A DNA stretch of 64,000 bases, taken from the NCBI RefSeq assembly GCF_004014875.1, contig NZ_CP034929.1:310001-374000 (forward strand), given 5' to 3'. Made by a program: the position numbers and the translations under genes. Below, in pieces: positions 41,671 to 51,360 of the stretch. Source of the stretch: Nocardioides yefusunii. GTDB taxonomy: Bacteria; Actinomycetota; Actinomycetes; Propionibacteriales; Nocardioidaceae. The first letter of the stretch is position 1. Every line of letters begins with the position of its first letter. The notes beneath the pieces are model-generated. The model made no database searches, was not told where the DNA came from, and worked only from the letters and a program-made list of their open reading frames with translations.

Positions 41671-42321
41671 GTGGCTGACCAGCCCGCCCCGTCCCAGCGC
41701 CCTGCTGAGCACTCCGGCGGAGCCGTGCCCGGAGGGCCGGACCGTCCCGACCGCCCGGTCACGTCCGAGCAGCCCGTCCGCAAGCCGATCGTCGCGGGGC
41801 TGATCGCTCTGAGCAGCGTCGCCGTGGTCGCCGGCCTGCTGGGTGGCGTCATCGTGATCGCCGGCGCCAAGATCTTCGGCGTCTCCGAGGCCGAGGGCGG
41901 CACCAGCGGCGCCCCGTCGTCGGGGGCCACGCTGTACCTCCCCGAGCCGACCAAGACCACCGGCTCCTCCAAGCCCAGCGTCTCTCTCGACGTGGACCCC
42001 AGGGACCTCACTGTCGAGGAGGAGCCTGAGGAGGAAGAGGAAGAGGCCGACGAGGGTCTGACCCTCGCGGCCGGCCAGACCTCCGTCCCGAGCATGGGAC
42101 GCATCGACCTCACCGGTACCTACGGCACCGACGGCGCGATCCTGCAGGTGCAGCGTCGTCAGGCGGGCGGCGACTGGGTCGACTTCCCGGTCACCGCAGC
42201 AGTGCGGGGCGGGGCGTTCTCCACCTACCTGATGACCGGCCAGGCCGGGAAGACCGAATTCCGGGTCGTCGACACCGACTCCGGCACAGCGTCCGAGCCG
42301 GTCAGCGTCCAGATCGGCTGA
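41671..42321 (+). CDS. single-pass membrane protein, unknown function
   Basis: Protein of 216 residues. A Pro-rich cytoplasmic head (about 1-38) is followed by one helix, PIVAGLIALSSVAVVAGLLG, then an outer region with a Glu run (VEEEPEEEEEEADEG) and a small beta domain that begins TYGTDGAILQVQRRQAGGDW and recalls bacterial Ig-like or Big-type modules. GTG 41671 follows GAGGAG. I do not recognise the family. The secreted metalloprotease gene is convergent downstream. Confidence 0.7.
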   Translation: MADQPAPSQRPAEHSGGAVPGGPDRPDRPVTSEQPVRKPIVAGLIALSSVAVVAGLLGGVIVIAGAKIFGVSEAEGGTSGAPSSGATLYLPEPTKTTGSSKPSVSLDVDPRDLTVEEEPEEEEEEADEGLTLAAGQTSVPSMGRIDLTGTYGTDGAILQVQRRQAGGDWVDFPVTAAVRGGAFSTYLMTGQAGKTEFRVVDTDSGTASEPVSVQIG

Positions 42322-42376
42322 TCCGGCCGTTCTGGTGCCGGCCGCTCCGTTGCTGGGCCGGAGCGTTCCTGAACGG

Positions 42377-43927
42377 TCAGTGGCGGACGGTCGTCGTCGG
42401 CTCGGGCTGGTCGATCGTGGTCTGCGTGCCGCCGTCGGTACCGGTGGAGGAACGCGAGGATCCCCACCAGTCGATGCCCGTCGTGCAGCCGGTGGTCGCG
42501 CCGACCTGACGCAGGCCGCGCAGGTCGCCCTTGCCCCAGTCGCTGTCGCGTCCCGGGAAGTAGTAGGCGTCCATCAACTGGTCGCCCCACCCGTTGCGTG
42601 AGTGGTCCAGGCCCACAGCGTGCCCGAGCTCGTGCTTGAGCACCCCGTAGGTGTTCTTCTCGCTCTTCTCCAGGAACGACGAACCGACGCGCAGCATCGC
42701 GTGCCCCTGACGGGCGATGCTCACCGGTCCCCGGGCGTCTCGGCCCTCGAAGCTCGTGATGCCGCCCAGGCCCTGGACCGACGAACTGGGCCACTTCTCC
42801 GAGCTCTGGCCGTTGCGGGTCCAGGAGATCACCAGGTCGGTGCCGGAGGGCCACGGCTTGTTGTCGTGGGGGAAGGCGTGTCGGTTCGTGGTGCCGTCGT
42901 AGGCGAAGGTCAGGCCGCTGGCCTGGGCGACCTCGGCGACGGCCCGCTGGATCATGTCGAGGGTGACGAAGGCGGGTGCCTGGGTCATGTTGACGCGGTA
43001 GTTGATCGGGCCGGTGGCGCACGGGTTCCACCGCTGACGCAGGCCGTCGCCGGTGCGCAGGTAGGTCCAGTCGTTGGTGCTGCCGGTGGCCTTCCACGTG
43101 GGGGTGGTCTTCAACCGGGTCGCCTGGCTGTACCGCTTCCGTGCGCCCGTGACGGCGGGGACGTAGAGGCGGTGCTGGAGGTCGAGGAGCCAGTCGCCGG
43201 GCACGGTCAGGGTGTAGGCGCCGGAGGCGTCGGTGGTGGCGCGGGCGACCGTCTTCCAGTTGTCGGTGTGCTTGCGCTGCACGACGATCTTGCGGTTCCG
43301 CCCTGTCGGTCCGGGCAGGACTCCGGTGACGGTGAAGGAGGCCTCGGCCCCGACCTTGATGCTGGAGCGCTGCCAGGAGGCGGTGAAGTCGGCCGGGAAG
43401 GGGGTGCGCCACTGCGCGGCGTTCGCGGGCGCCTTGGTGACGGTGACGGGGTAGTTCTTGTACGCCTTGGCCATCCCGCGGGTGGCGGTCGCGGTGACGC
43501 GGTAGCGCCGGGAGGCGTTGAACTTCGGTGCCGTGGTGGCGACGGTGACGGCTCCAGTGGCGTCGGTGGTGGCGCGCTTGAGCACCTTCCACTTCTTCTC
43601 CTTCGCCTTCCACGCGCTGAGGACGACCGTGCGCGGTGCACCGTCGGAGCTGATGGTGCCGGTGAAGGTGACCTTCGCGCCGCGGTACACCTGCGAGGGG
43701 CCGCGCACCGACAGCGTGGTGGCGGTGGACTTCGTGGTGGCGGTGGACTTCGAGGTGGCGCTGGTGGAGCCGCTCTGAGCGGGGCTGGCCTGGGCAGGCG
43801 CGTTCAGTGCGGCGGCGCCGGGCAGGGCGAGCGCCCCGGCGACGAGGGCCGCGACAGCGATGCGGCCGGCTCCGGCACGGACGGTGTTCGTGCGCGTGCG
43901 GGCATGCGCGCGGGACGCGTCGTTCAT
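42377..43927 (-). CDS. secreted matrixin-like zinc metalloprotease
   Basis: Exported protease of 516 residues. A signal peptide (about 1-48, ending near QASPAQSG) is followed by two bacterial Ig/adhesion-like modules (about 65-270) with repeated phrases such as VLKRATTDATGAVTVATTAP and VARATTDASGAYTLTVPGDW. The catalytic part contains HELGHAVGLDH, a metzincin HExxHxxGxxH zinc site, and LMDAYYFPGRDS as the Met-turn region. The peptidase domain begins WTYLRTGDGLRQRWNPCATG. ATG 43927 has AGGAG upstream. Probably acts outside the cell; the target is unknown. Domain calls for the Ig-like part are inference. Confidence 0.85.
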   Translation of the reverse strand: MNDASRAHARTRTNTVRAGAGRIAVAALVAGALALPGAAALNAPAQASPAQSGSTSATSKSTATTKSTATTLSVRGPSQVYRGAKVTFTGTISSDGAPRTVVLSAWKAKEKKWKVLKRATTDATGAVTVATTAPKFNASRRYRVTATATRGMAKAYKNYPVTVTKAPANAAQWRTPFPADFTASWQRSSIKVGAEASFTVTGVLPGPTGRNRKIVVQRKHTDNWKTVARATTDASGAYTLTVPGDWLLDLQHRLYVPAVTGARKRYSQATRLKTTPTWKATGSTNDWTYLRTGDGLRQRWNPCATGPINYRVNMTQAPAFVTLDMIQRAVAEVAQASGLTFAYDGTTNRHAFPHDNKPWPSGTDLVISWTRNGQSSEKWPSSSVQGLGGITSFEGRDARGPVSIARQGHAMLRVGSSFLEKSEKNTYGVLKHELGHAVGLDHSRNGWGDQLMDAYYFPGRDSDWGKGDLRGLRQVGATTGCTTGIDWWGSSRSSTGTDGGTQTTIDQPEPTTTVRH

Positions 43928-44259
43928 GAGGTACTCCTGGACCGCTCTGCTCCACCGGGGCCGGTGCTCTGGGCCCAGTCTGCACCGTAGGTGCCGGTGA
44001 GTGGCGAGTTCGTCCGGCGGAGCGGTGTTCGGTCGTGACTGGCTGCTTCGTCACCGAGGGCGGGCAGGGGGTGGTGCAGGTCACCGTCAGATGTTCTGCT
44101 GGATCGGGAACACCCGGGGTGACAGTTTCGTTGTGCCCAGTGTGAAAGGTTGAGTCGAAAGCACTCAACTTGTTTGCATCGCGGCCCACTTCGGGTCACA
44201 ATGGGTACATCACGACTTCCCCGGGTCGGCCGGGGCTGCGCACTACGGAGGTAACTCAC
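43928..44259. other. divergent intergenic region, metalloprotease / dnaK
   Basis: 332 bases without a gene. The right third holds the HspR operator at 44149-44169 and the dnaK leader; the left part should hold the metalloprotease promoter, for which I see no clear hexamers. Confidence 0.6.
44149..44169. promoter_or_regulatory. HAIR operator (HspR) before dnaK
   Basis: GTTGAGT, seven bases, ACTCAAC: perfect symmetry with the HAIR consensus CTTGAGT-N7-ACTCAAG except that the outer C/G pair is swapped to G/C. It lies 91 bases before the dnaK start. Confidence 0.88.
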
Positions 44260-46101
44260 ATGGCACGTGCCGTCGGTATCGACCTCGGAACGACCAACTC
44301 GGTCGTCGCCGTCCTCGAGGGTGGCGAGCCCACCGTCATCGCGAACGCCGAGGGCGCTCGCACCACCCCGTCCGTCGTGGCTTTCGCCAAGTCGGGCGAG
44401 GTCCTCGTCGGTGAGGTCGCCAAGCGCCAGGCCGTCACCAACGTCGACCGCACCCTGCGTTCGGTCAAGCGCCACATCGGCACTGACTGGAAGACGTCCA
44501 TCGACGAGAAGAGCTTCGCTCCGCAGCAGATCTCGGCCTTCGTGCTGCAGAAGCTGAAGCGCGACGCCGAGGCCTACCTCGGTGAGCCCGTCACCGACGC
44601 GGTCATCACCGTCCCCGCCTACTTCAACGACGCCCAGCGTCAGGCCACCAAGGAGGCCGGTGAGATCGCCGGTCTGAACGTCCAGCGCATCGTCAACGAG
44701 CCGACTGCTGCCGCTCTGGCCTACGGCCTCGACAAGGGTGACGACCAGACCATCCTCGTCTTCGACCTCGGTGGCGGCACGTTCGACGTGTCCCTCCTCG
44801 AGATCGGTGAGGGTGTCGTCGAGGTCAAGGCCACCTCCGGTGACAACAACCTCGGTGGTGACGACTGGGACCACCGCATCGTCGAGTGGATGGTCACCAA
44901 GTTCAAGAACGCCAACGGCGTCGACCTGGCCGCCGACAAGGTCGCTGCCCAGCGTCTGCAGGAGGCCGCTGAGAAGGCCAAGATCGAGCTGTCCTCGTCC
45001 TCCGAGGCCCAGATCCACCTTCCCTACGTCACTCTCGGCGAGTCCGGCCCCCTCCACTTCGAGGAGAAGCTGACCCGCGCCGAGTTCCAGAAGATCACCG
45101 CTGACCTGATCGAGCGCACCAAGGTTCCGTTCCGCAACGTCCTCAAGGACGCCGGCATCGCGATCTCCGCCATCGACCACGTGGTCCTCGTCGGCGGCTC
45201 GACCCGCATGCCGGCCGTCACCGAGGTCGTCAAGGAGCTGCTCGGCGGCAAGGAGCCCAACAAGGGCGTCAATCCCGACGAGGTCGTCGCACTCGGTGCG
45301 GCCCTCCAGGCCGGTGTCCTCAAGGGCGAGGTCAAGGACGTCCTGCTCCTCGACGTCACCCCGCTCTCCCTCGGCATCGAGACCAAGGGCGGCGTCATGA
45401 CCACCCTGATCGAGCGCAACACCACCATCCCGACCAAGCGCTCCGAGGTCTTCACCACCGCTGACGACAACCAGCCGTCGGTCGAGATCAAGGTCGCCCA
45501 GGGTGAGCGTCAGATGTGGGCCCAGAACCAGCCGCTGGGCAACTTCGAGCTGACCGGCCTCCCGCCGGCCCCGCGCGGAGTCCCGAAGATCGAGGTCATC
45601 TTCGACATCGACGCCAACGGCATCGTCCACGTGACCGCCAAGGACCAGGCCTCCGGCAAGGAGCAGTCCATGACGATCTCCGGCGGCTCCTCGCTGTCGA
45701 AGGACGACATCGCCCGCATGGTCGCCGACGCCGAGCAGTACGCCGAGGAGGACGCCAAGCGTCGTGCCGGCGTCGACGCCCGCAACCAGGGTGACTCCCT
45801 CGTCTACTCCACCGAGAAGTTCCTCACCGAGAACGACGAGAAGCTCCCGGCCGAGGTCAAGGACGAGGTCAAGACCGACGTCGAGGCCCTCAAGGCTGTT
45901 CTCGCCAACGAGGAGGCCGACGCCGACGAGATCAACGCCGCCGTCGCCAAGCTCAACGAGTCCTCGCAGAAGATGGGCGCCGCTCTCTACGCCCAGGCTG
46001 AGGCCGACAACGCCGCTGCCGGTGGCAACGACGAGTCCACCGGTGCCGAGGACGACGACGTCGTCGACGCCGAGATCGTTGACGAGGACGACAAGAAGTG
46101 A
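44260..46101 (+). CDS. dnaK: molecular chaperone DnaK (Hsp70)
   Basis: ATP-dependent chaperone of 613 residues, the shorter actinobacterial form. The ATPase domain shows [77 protein letters not shown] and [13 protein letters not shown]; the substrate-binding domain has [20 protein letters not shown]. The acidic tail ends [12 protein letters not shown] 44260 follows GGAGG. First gene of dnaK-grpE-dnaJ-hspR; repressed by HspR at the HAIR site. Confidence 0.98.
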   Translation: MARAVGIDLGTTNSVVAVLEGGEPTVIANAEGARTTPSVVAFAKSGEVLVGEVAKRQAVTNVDRTLRSVKRHIGTDWKTSIDEKSFAPQQISAFVLQKLKRDAEAYLGEPVTDAVITVPAYFNDAQRQATKEAGEIAGLNVQRIVNEPTAAALAYGLDKGDDQTILVFDLGGGTFDVSLLEIGEGVVEVKATSGDNNLGGDDWDHRIVEWMVTKFKNANGVDLAADKVAAQRLQEAAEKAKIELSSSSEAQIHLPYVTLGESGPLHFEEKLTRAEFQKITADLIERTKVPFRNVLKDAGIAISAIDHVVLVGGSTRMPAVTEVVKELLGGKEPNKGVNPDEVVALGAALQAGVLKGEVKDVLLLDVTPLSLGIETKGGVMTTLIERNTTIPTKRSEVFTTADDNQPSVEIKVAQGERQMWAQNQPLGNFELTGLPPAPRGVPKIEVIFDIDANGIVHVTAKDQASGKEQSMTISGGSSLSKDDIARMVADAEQYAEEDAKRRAGVDARNQGDSLVYSTEKFLTENDEKLPAEVKDEVKTDVEALKAVLANEEADADEINAAVAKLNESSQKMGAALYAQAEADNAAAGGNDESTGAEDDDVVDAEIVDEDDKK

Positions 46102-46700
46102 GCGACGCCGACGGCGTGACCGCCAACCACCCCAACGACGACGACACCTCCGGTGTGGCCGACATGGTGGAGGAGGGCGCACCGCTGGAGCCCCAGGACG
46201 TGACCGAGGCCGAGGCCGACGCCACCACCGAGGGTGACGTCGAGACTGAGGTCGTCGAGGAGATCGACCCGCTCGCCGCGGCCCAGGCCGAGGCGACGGA
46301 GCGCACTGCAGACCTGCAGCGCCTCCAGGCCGAGTTCCTCAACTACAAGCGTCGCGTCGAGCGCGACCGCGAGCTGCTCGCCGAGAACGCCACCTTCAAG
46401 GCGCTCTCGGGAGTCATCGAGGTCCTCGACACCATCGACCTGGCCCGCGCGGCCGGTGAGGTGGAAGGTGGCTTCAAGGCCGTCGTCGAGCAGCTCGAGG
46501 CAGCGGTGGCGAAGGCCGGTGTGGTTCGGTACGCCGAGCCCGGCGACGCCTTCGATCCCAACCTGCACGAGGCACTCACCGCCATGGGCACCGACCCCGA
46601 CGTCACCGTGACCACCGTCAAGGTCGTTGCTCGCGCCGGGTACCGCATCGGGGAGCGCGTCGTGCGCGTCGCCCAGGTGCTCACCGTCGAGCCGGCCTGA
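46098..46700 (+). CDS. grpE: nucleotide exchange factor GrpE
   Basis: Co-chaperone of 200 residues that releases ADP from DnaK. An acidic N-terminal region is followed by the long coiled coil ([20 protein letters not shown]) and the beta-domain with [17 protein letters not shown] and a C-terminal [19 protein letters not shown] 46098 overlaps the dnaK stop by four bases, so translation is coupled. Confidence 0.96.
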   Translation: MSDADGVTANHPNDDDTSGVADMVEEGAPLEPQDVTEAEADATTEGDVETEVVEEIDPLAAAQAEATERTADLQRLQAEFLNYKRRVERDRELLAENATFKALSGVIEVLDTIDLARAAGEVEGGFKAVVEQLEAAVAKAGVVRYAEPGDAFDPNLHEALTAMGTDPDVTVTTVKVVARAGYRIGERVVRVAQVLTVEPA

Positions 46701-46879
46701 GCCAGTTCGACGCCCCGGGAGGCCGGGGCACGTTCCACCCCGTTCCCGGGGTCGCACGGTCCATGTGACCGTCGCGGCCCCGGGCGCGGGTCCGGCCCCG
46801 CTGCGTGCGGGGTTCACTGACTTCAGGCGTCCGCCGGTCTCGGCGTCGACGCCTCACCTCTTCGAGGAAGGCTTGCGAG

Positions 46880-48031
46880 ATGGCTACCGACGGCATGCGT
46901 GCTGACTGGGCGCAGAAGGACTTCTACGCCGTGCTGGGCGTCACGAAGGACGCCGACGCTGACGCCATCAAGAAGGCGTACCGCAAGCTGGCCCGCGAGA
47001 ACCACCCCGACTCCAACCCGGGTGACGACGCGAAGGCCGAGCGTTTCAAGAAGGTCGCCGAGGCGTACGACGTCGTCGGTGACCCGGCCAAGCGCAAGAG
47101 CTACGACGACATCCGCAACTCCTTCGCGTCGGGCGGCTTCGGCGGCTTCGGCGGCGGTATGGGTGGCCAGGGTGGCTTCGACATGAGCGACATCTTCGGC
47201 GGTGCGGCTGGTGGCCGTGGCGCCGGTTCGGTCTTCTCCGACCTGTTCGGCGGCGGACGTCAGCGCGGCCCGCGCCCCGTCAAGGGTCAGGACGTCGAGT
47301 CGACCGCGACCGTCTCCTTCACCGACGCCCTCGACGGCGTCACCATCTCGCTGCGTCTGACCTCTGACGCGGCCTGCCACACCTGCAACGGGTCGGGCGG
47401 CAAGCCCGGCACCAAGCCCCGCGTCTGCGTGACGTGCGAGGGCGTCGGCCACGTCACCGACCCCTCGGGCGGCTTCGGCGTGAACCGCACCTGCCCCGCC
47501 TGTGGCGGCCGCCAACTGACCTACGAGGCCCCGTGCCCCGACTGCATGGGTTCGGGTCGTGGCACCTCGGCGCGCACCATCCAGGCCCGCATCCCCGCGG
47601 GCGTGAAGGACGGCCAGAAGATCCGTCTCAAGGGCAAGGGCGGCCCCGGCCAGAACGGCGGCCCTGCCGGAGACCTGCTCGTCACCGTCAAGGTCGGCAA
47701 GCACCGCATCTTCGACCGCTCGGGCGACAACCTGACCGTCGACGTCCCGATCGGCTTCGACGAGGCCGCACTCGGCGCGGAGATCAAGGTGCCCACGCTG
47801 GGCGGCTCCCCGGTGACGCTCAAGATGCCCGCCGGCACCCCCACCGGCCGCACGTTCCGTGTGCGTGGCAAGGGCGTGACCCGCAAGGACGGCACCAAGG
47901 GTGACCTGCTGGCCACCGTCGTCGTGCAGGTCCCGGCCACGCTGGACGACGAGACACGAGCCGCCGTCGAGGCTTATCGTGCGGCTCAGGCCGACCGACC
48001 GTTGAGGACGAATCTCTTCGAGGAGGAGTGA
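46880..48031 (+). CDS. dnaJ: molecular chaperone DnaJ (Hsp40)
   Basis: DnaK co-chaperone of 383 residues. J-domain at about 14-75 with KAYRKLARENHPDSNPGD (HPD motif), then a Gly/Phe-rich linker, and a zinc domain with four CxxCxGxG-type pairs (CHTCNGSGG, CVTCEGVGH, CPACGGR, CPDCMGSGRG). ATG 46880 follows GAGGAAGG. A 179-base gap separates it from grpE, so an extra promoter is possible there. Its stop overlaps the hspR start. Confidence 0.97.
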   Translation: MATDGMRADWAQKDFYAVLGVTKDADADAIKKAYRKLARENHPDSNPGDDAKAERFKKVAEAYDVVGDPAKRKSYDDIRNSFASGGFGGFGGGMGGQGGFDMSDIFGGAAGGRGAGSVFSDLFGGGRQRGPRPVKGQDVESTATVSFTDALDGVTISLRLTSDAACHTCNGSGGKPGTKPRVCVTCEGVGHVTDPSGGFGVNRTCPACGGRQLTYEAPCPDCMGSGRGTSARTIQARIPAGVKDGQKIRLKGKGGPGQNGGPAGDLLVTVKVGKHRIFDRSGDNLTVDVPIGFDEAALGAEIKVPTLGGSPVTLKMPAGTPTGRTFRVRGKGVTRKDGTKGDLLATVVVQVPATLDDETRAAVEAYRAAQADRPLRTNLFEEE

Positions 48032-48489
48032 TGACTGACTTCGGTGTTCCGTCGCCCGACGCCGCGGTGTACGTCATCTCAGTGGCGGCAGAGCTCACTG
48101 GTCTGCACCCGCAGACCCTGCGCACCTACGAGCGTCAGGGGCTCATCACGCCGGGACGTACCGGTGGCGGCGGACGTCGCTACTCGGCGCGTGACGTCGA
48201 GAAGCTCCGTGAGATCGCGGAACTCACCGCGACCGGCATCGGGCTCGAGGGCGTCAAGCGGATCCTCGAGCTCGACAACCAGGTCACTGCCCTGCAGGCC
48301 GTCAACGACGAACTGCGTGCTGAACTGGCAGCGACCCGTGAAGCCTTGCGTCAGGCGCTGGCTGCCACGAGCGCGGCCCAGAACGCTGCGGCGAAGGCTG
48401 CGCGTCCGGTCAGCCGGGTCCCCGCGCTGCGCCCCGCCCCGTCGACGGAGTCGGCCGTGGTGGTCTGGCGCCGCGGCGGTCAGCGCTGA
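48031..48489 (+). CDS. hspR: heat-shock repressor HspR (MerR family)
   Basis: Repressor of 152 residues that binds HAIR operators, with DnaK as corepressor in characterised actinobacteria. MerR-type helix-turn-helix: VYVISVAAELTGLHPQTLRT then YERQGLITPGRTGGGGRRYS, followed by a coiled coil and an Ala/Pro-rich basic tail ending WRRGGQR. ATG 48031 shares one base with the dnaJ stop and has AGGAGGAG before it. Expected targets in this window: dnaK operon and clpB. Confidence 0.96.
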   Translation: MTDFGVPSPDAAVYVISVAAELTGLHPQTLRTYERQGLITPGRTGGGGRRYSARDVEKLREIAELTATGIGLEGVKRILELDNQVTALQAVNDELRAELAATREALRQALAATSAAQNAAAKAARPVSRVPALRPAPSTESAVVVWRRGGQR

Positions 48490-48510
48490 GCCTCCACGCA
48501 CACGCAACTC

Positions 48511-48560
48511 GGGACGTCATAAGAATCCGGGCCCTGGGCCCTGCATTCTTATGACGTCCC
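48511..48560. repeat. GGACGTCATA palindromic element, copy 2
   Basis: Perfect 16-bp arms, GGGACGTCATAAGAAT and complement, with an 18-base loop holding CCCTGGGCCC. It begins 21 bases after hspR. Confidence 0.85.
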
Positions 48561-48575
48561 GCTGTCTGCTCGCTC

Positions 48576-48623
48576 GGACGTCATAGTCATCGAGGGCTCT
48601 GGGCCCCGAAAGCTATGACGTCC
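48576..48623. repeat. GGACGTCATA palindromic element, copy 3
   Basis: Perfect 11-bp arms GGACGTCATAG and complement, with an imperfect inner stem and loop TCTGGGCCCC. It lies in tandem with copy 2, 15 bases apart; together they fill the gap between hspR and the convergent receiver gene. Confidence 0.8.
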
Positions 48624-48644
48624 CGCTGGGTATGGGGGAGCGGC

Positions 48645-49205
48645 TCAGGCGTCGAGGTAGTGCTTGTCCTCGTAGTTCTTGCTGAGCGGGTACGGCCGCA
48701 ACGGACGGGTCGCGGCCTTCTCGGTGACGTGCCGCAGGTGCTCGGCGATCGTCCGGGCGGAGACTCCCTTGACGATGTAGCCCCATGCGCCTTCCTGGAG
48801 CGCCGCCTCGGTCATGTAGGTGGCGCTGATCGCGGAGATGACGACGACGCGGGTGGTCGGGACGTCCTCGTAGATCAGCGGCAGGAGTTCGAGACCGCCG
48901 ACGTCGGGCATGTGCAGGTCGAGGAGGACGACGTCGGGACGTACCCGGTTGATCTCCTCGAGCGCGCTCTCGGCGTCACCGGCGTCCGCTGCGACGCGGA
49001 AGCCGGCTGCTTCGAGGGCGACCCGCAGCACGAAGCGGACCTCGTCGTCGTCGTCGACGATCACGACGGAGGTCTGGTTGCCGTGCAGTGGACGCACCGT
49101 GAGGCTCTGGGTGTCCGTGGGGGACTCGTCGATCTGGGCGGGTACGTCGGGCAGGTCCTTGACCGACGTCAGGGCGCGTTTGCGGCCGCTGCTGAACAGT
49201 TTCAT
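48645..49205 (-). CDS. stand-alone response-regulator receiver protein
   Basis: Protein of 186 residues with one receiver domain at about 48-165 and no output domain. Phosphorylation pocket: VVIVDDDDEVRFVLRVALEA, phosphoacceptor in VVLLDLHMPDVGGLELLPLI, the Ser/Thr position in VVVISAIS, and lysine in GAWGYIVKGVSARTIAEHLR. The first 45 residues are basic then acidic and unassigned. ATG 49205 is preceded by GGAGGGG. No histidine kinase is adjacent. Convergent with hspR. It may act by protein contact. Confidence 0.88.
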   Translation of the reverse strand: MKLFSSGRKRALTSVKDLPDVPAQIDESPTDTQSLTVRPLHGNQTSVVIVDDDDEVRFVLRVALEAAGFRVAADAGDAESALEEINRVRPDVVLLDLHMPDVGGLELLPLIYEDVPTTRVVVISAISATYMTEAALQEGAWGYIVKGVSARTIAEHLRHVTEKAATRPLRPYPLSKNYEDKHYLDA

Positions 49206-49323
49206 CGTGTCCCCTCCCAAGCGTGAGCAGCGCCATCGTGTCCCGTGCCCGGTGCCTGTCAGGGGTTTGGGATGCGACAGTCACCGATAATGGGTACGCG
49301 GGAGTGGGACCGGTCCGGACCGG

Positions 49324-51360
49324 TCAGGCGTCGGTCGATTCGTCCGCGGGTGCGTCGATCCGGGTGGAGGGATCGCGGTCCCCGCGCGTCGCGGTGCCCT
49401 CGGCGATCCGTCCCAGCATCGCGTTGTAGCGGGCCAGTTCGGCGTCGTCGTCGCGGTCGGCCTTGCGGTCACGCTGCTTCGCCCGACGCGAGTCGTCGCG
49501 GAACCACTGGAAGATCAGCACGACACCCACCAGCAGCAGCGGCACCTCGCCCATCGCCCACGTCAGCGACCCGGCCAGGTACTGGTCGTCGAGCAGGTTC
49601 GAGGAGTACGGGCGCTCCAGCAGCGCGTAGAACGACTCGCCGATGACGGTCGAGGAACTCATGACCGCGATCGCGAAGAACGCGTGGAACGGTGCCACCA
49701 GCAGCAGGATGCCCAGGCGGCCCAGGTGCGGCAGACGCTTGGGCAGCGGCGCGGTGCCGATCAGCACCTCGTAGTAGAGGTAGCCAGCGAGCAGGAAGTG
49801 CAGCTCCATCAGGGCGTGGCCCAGGTGGTTGTCCATCAGCCAGTCGAACGCGCCGGTGAAGTAGATCGCGTAGAGGCTGCCGGTGAACATGATCGTCGCG
49901 AACGCGGGGTTGGTGACGACCTTCGAGTAGGTGGAGTTGAGGAACGAGACCAGCAGCTGACGCGGTCCGTCGCCGCCGGGGGTCTCCGGGCCGGGCAGGG
50001 CGCGCAGGGCCAACGTGATCGGCGACCCCATGACCAGCAGCACCGGCGCGAGCATCGAGATCACCATGTGGCTGGTCATGTGCCAGGAGAACATCACGCC
50101 GGAGTAGACGCCCAGACCGCCGATCGTCGCGAACGCGACGGCCAGCAGACCCAGGAACCACGCGATCGTGCGGCCCACGGGCCACGTGTCGCCGCGACGA
50201 CGCAGCGTCCGCAGGCCTACGAGGTAGCCGACGACGCCGAGCACGACCACAGCAGTGCCGAAGCCGGAGAACTGGAACGACGTCAGGATGCGGCCGGCGG
50301 TCGGCTCGGGCGGCAGCGGTCCGCCGAGCAGGCTCTCCACCTTGCCGGGCCACGGGGCGCCCACCGGGGGAGCGGTGCGCGAGAGCGCCGCACCGAGCGC
50401 GACGGCCGCCGACAGCGCAGTCAGTTCGATCGCGGTGAGCAGCGCGAAACCGCGCTTCTCCGGCGCGACCTCAGTGGTGACGACGCTGCGACGCAGGCGC
50501 GCGGCGAGCACACCGAGTCCCACCAGGATCACCAGCTTGAGCAGCGCCGCACGGCCGTAGCCGGAGGTGAAGAGGTCGGAGAACTCACCCAGACGCACCC
50601 ACGCGTTGATCGCGCCGGTGACGGCGGTGACGCCGAAGCACCAGCCCGCCAGGGCGGAGAAGCGTCGGGTCGCGCGGCCACGTTCGGTCTCAGGCAGCAC
50701 CAGCAGTGCCCACAGGGCAGCGATGCCGGAGGTCCACACGACGGCCGCGACCACGTGCAGCAGCAGCGACACCACGGCGGCGTCGTGGCTGCCGGATGAC
50801 GCGGAGTGGCCGGTCAGCGTCGTCGGGACCAGCGCAGCGAGCGTGAAACCGATCGCGAACACGGCCCGACGGGGCGTGTCGACCGTGCCCAGTCCGAGCG
50901 TCAGCGCCAGCAGGGCCAATGCCTGCGCGGTGAGCGACTGCACCTGGGTGGTGGTGCCGAACGCGTCGACGACGGTCCCGAGAGAGGTGGAGAAGAAGTC
51001 GGTGGCCTGCTGGTCGGCGACGGTGGCCCAGGCTTCGACCAGGCTCAGGACGACGCCGACGCCGAGCGCTGTCCGGGCCACGCGCACACCCTGCGTGGCC
51101 CGCGGGTGCAGCTCGTCGCGCATCTTGTGCATCGTCAGCGGAGCCAGCAGCAGACCTGCCACGGCCACCACGACCGCGATGTCGGTGCCGAAGGAGGCCA
51201 AGGGCAGGAGCCAGCGGGTCAGCGCGTCGGTGTCGGGAAGACCGAGGTCGTTGCCGGCCACGGCTCCGGTCGCGAGGACGGTGGCGACGAGGACGAGAAG
51301 ACCGACGACGCCGGCGACCAGGCCGGTGCGAGGCAGGGATGCGGTGGGGGAGTCGCTCAC
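49324..51360 (-). CDS. fused CopD / cytochrome c oxidase assembly (CtaG) protein
   Basis: Polytopic membrane protein of 678 residues. The N-terminal half (about 1-330) is CopD-like, with helices such as LLHVVAAVVWTSGIAALWAL carrying the His/Trp typical of copper import; the C-terminal half (about 360-630) is the CtaG/caa3-assembly domain with FSWHMTSHMVISMLAPVLLV, GHALMELHFLLAGYLYYEVL and YLAGSLTWAMGEVPLLLVGV. Such fusions occur in actinobacteria and deliver copper for oxidase assembly. ATG/GTG start at 51360 overlaps the copC stop by four bases, so the two are one operon. The tail is charged and cytoplasmic. Confidence 0.88.
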   Translation of the reverse strand: MSDSPTASLPRTGLVAGVVGLLVLVATVLATGAVAGNDLGLPDTDALTRWLLPLASFGTDIAVVVAVAGLLLAPLTMHKMRDELHPRATQGVRVARTALGVGVVLSLVEAWATVADQQATDFFSTSLGTVVDAFGTTTQVQSLTAQALALLALTLGLGTVDTPRRAVFAIGFTLAALVPTTLTGHSASSGSHDAAVVSLLLHVVAAVVWTSGIAALWALLVLPETERGRATRRFSALAGWCFGVTAVTGAINAWVRLGEFSDLFTSGYGRAALLKLVILVGLGVLAARLRRSVVTTEVAPEKRGFALLTAIELTALSAAVALGAALSRTAPPVGAPWPGKVESLLGGPLPPEPTAGRILTSFQFSGFGTAVVVLGVVGYLVGLRTLRRRGDTWPVGRTIAWFLGLLAVAFATIGGLGVYSGVMFSWHMTSHMVISMLAPVLLVMGSPITLALRALPGPETPGGDGPRQLLVSFLNSTYSKVVTNPAFATIMFTGSLYAIYFTGAFDWLMDNHLGHALMELHFLLAGYLYYEVLIGTAPLPKRLPHLGRLGILLLVAPFHAFFAIAVMSSSTVIGESFYALLERPYSSNLLDDQYLAGSLTWAMGEVPLLLVGVVLIFQWFRDDSRRAKQRDRKADRDDDAELARYNAMLGRIAEGTATRGDRDPSTRIDAPADESTDA

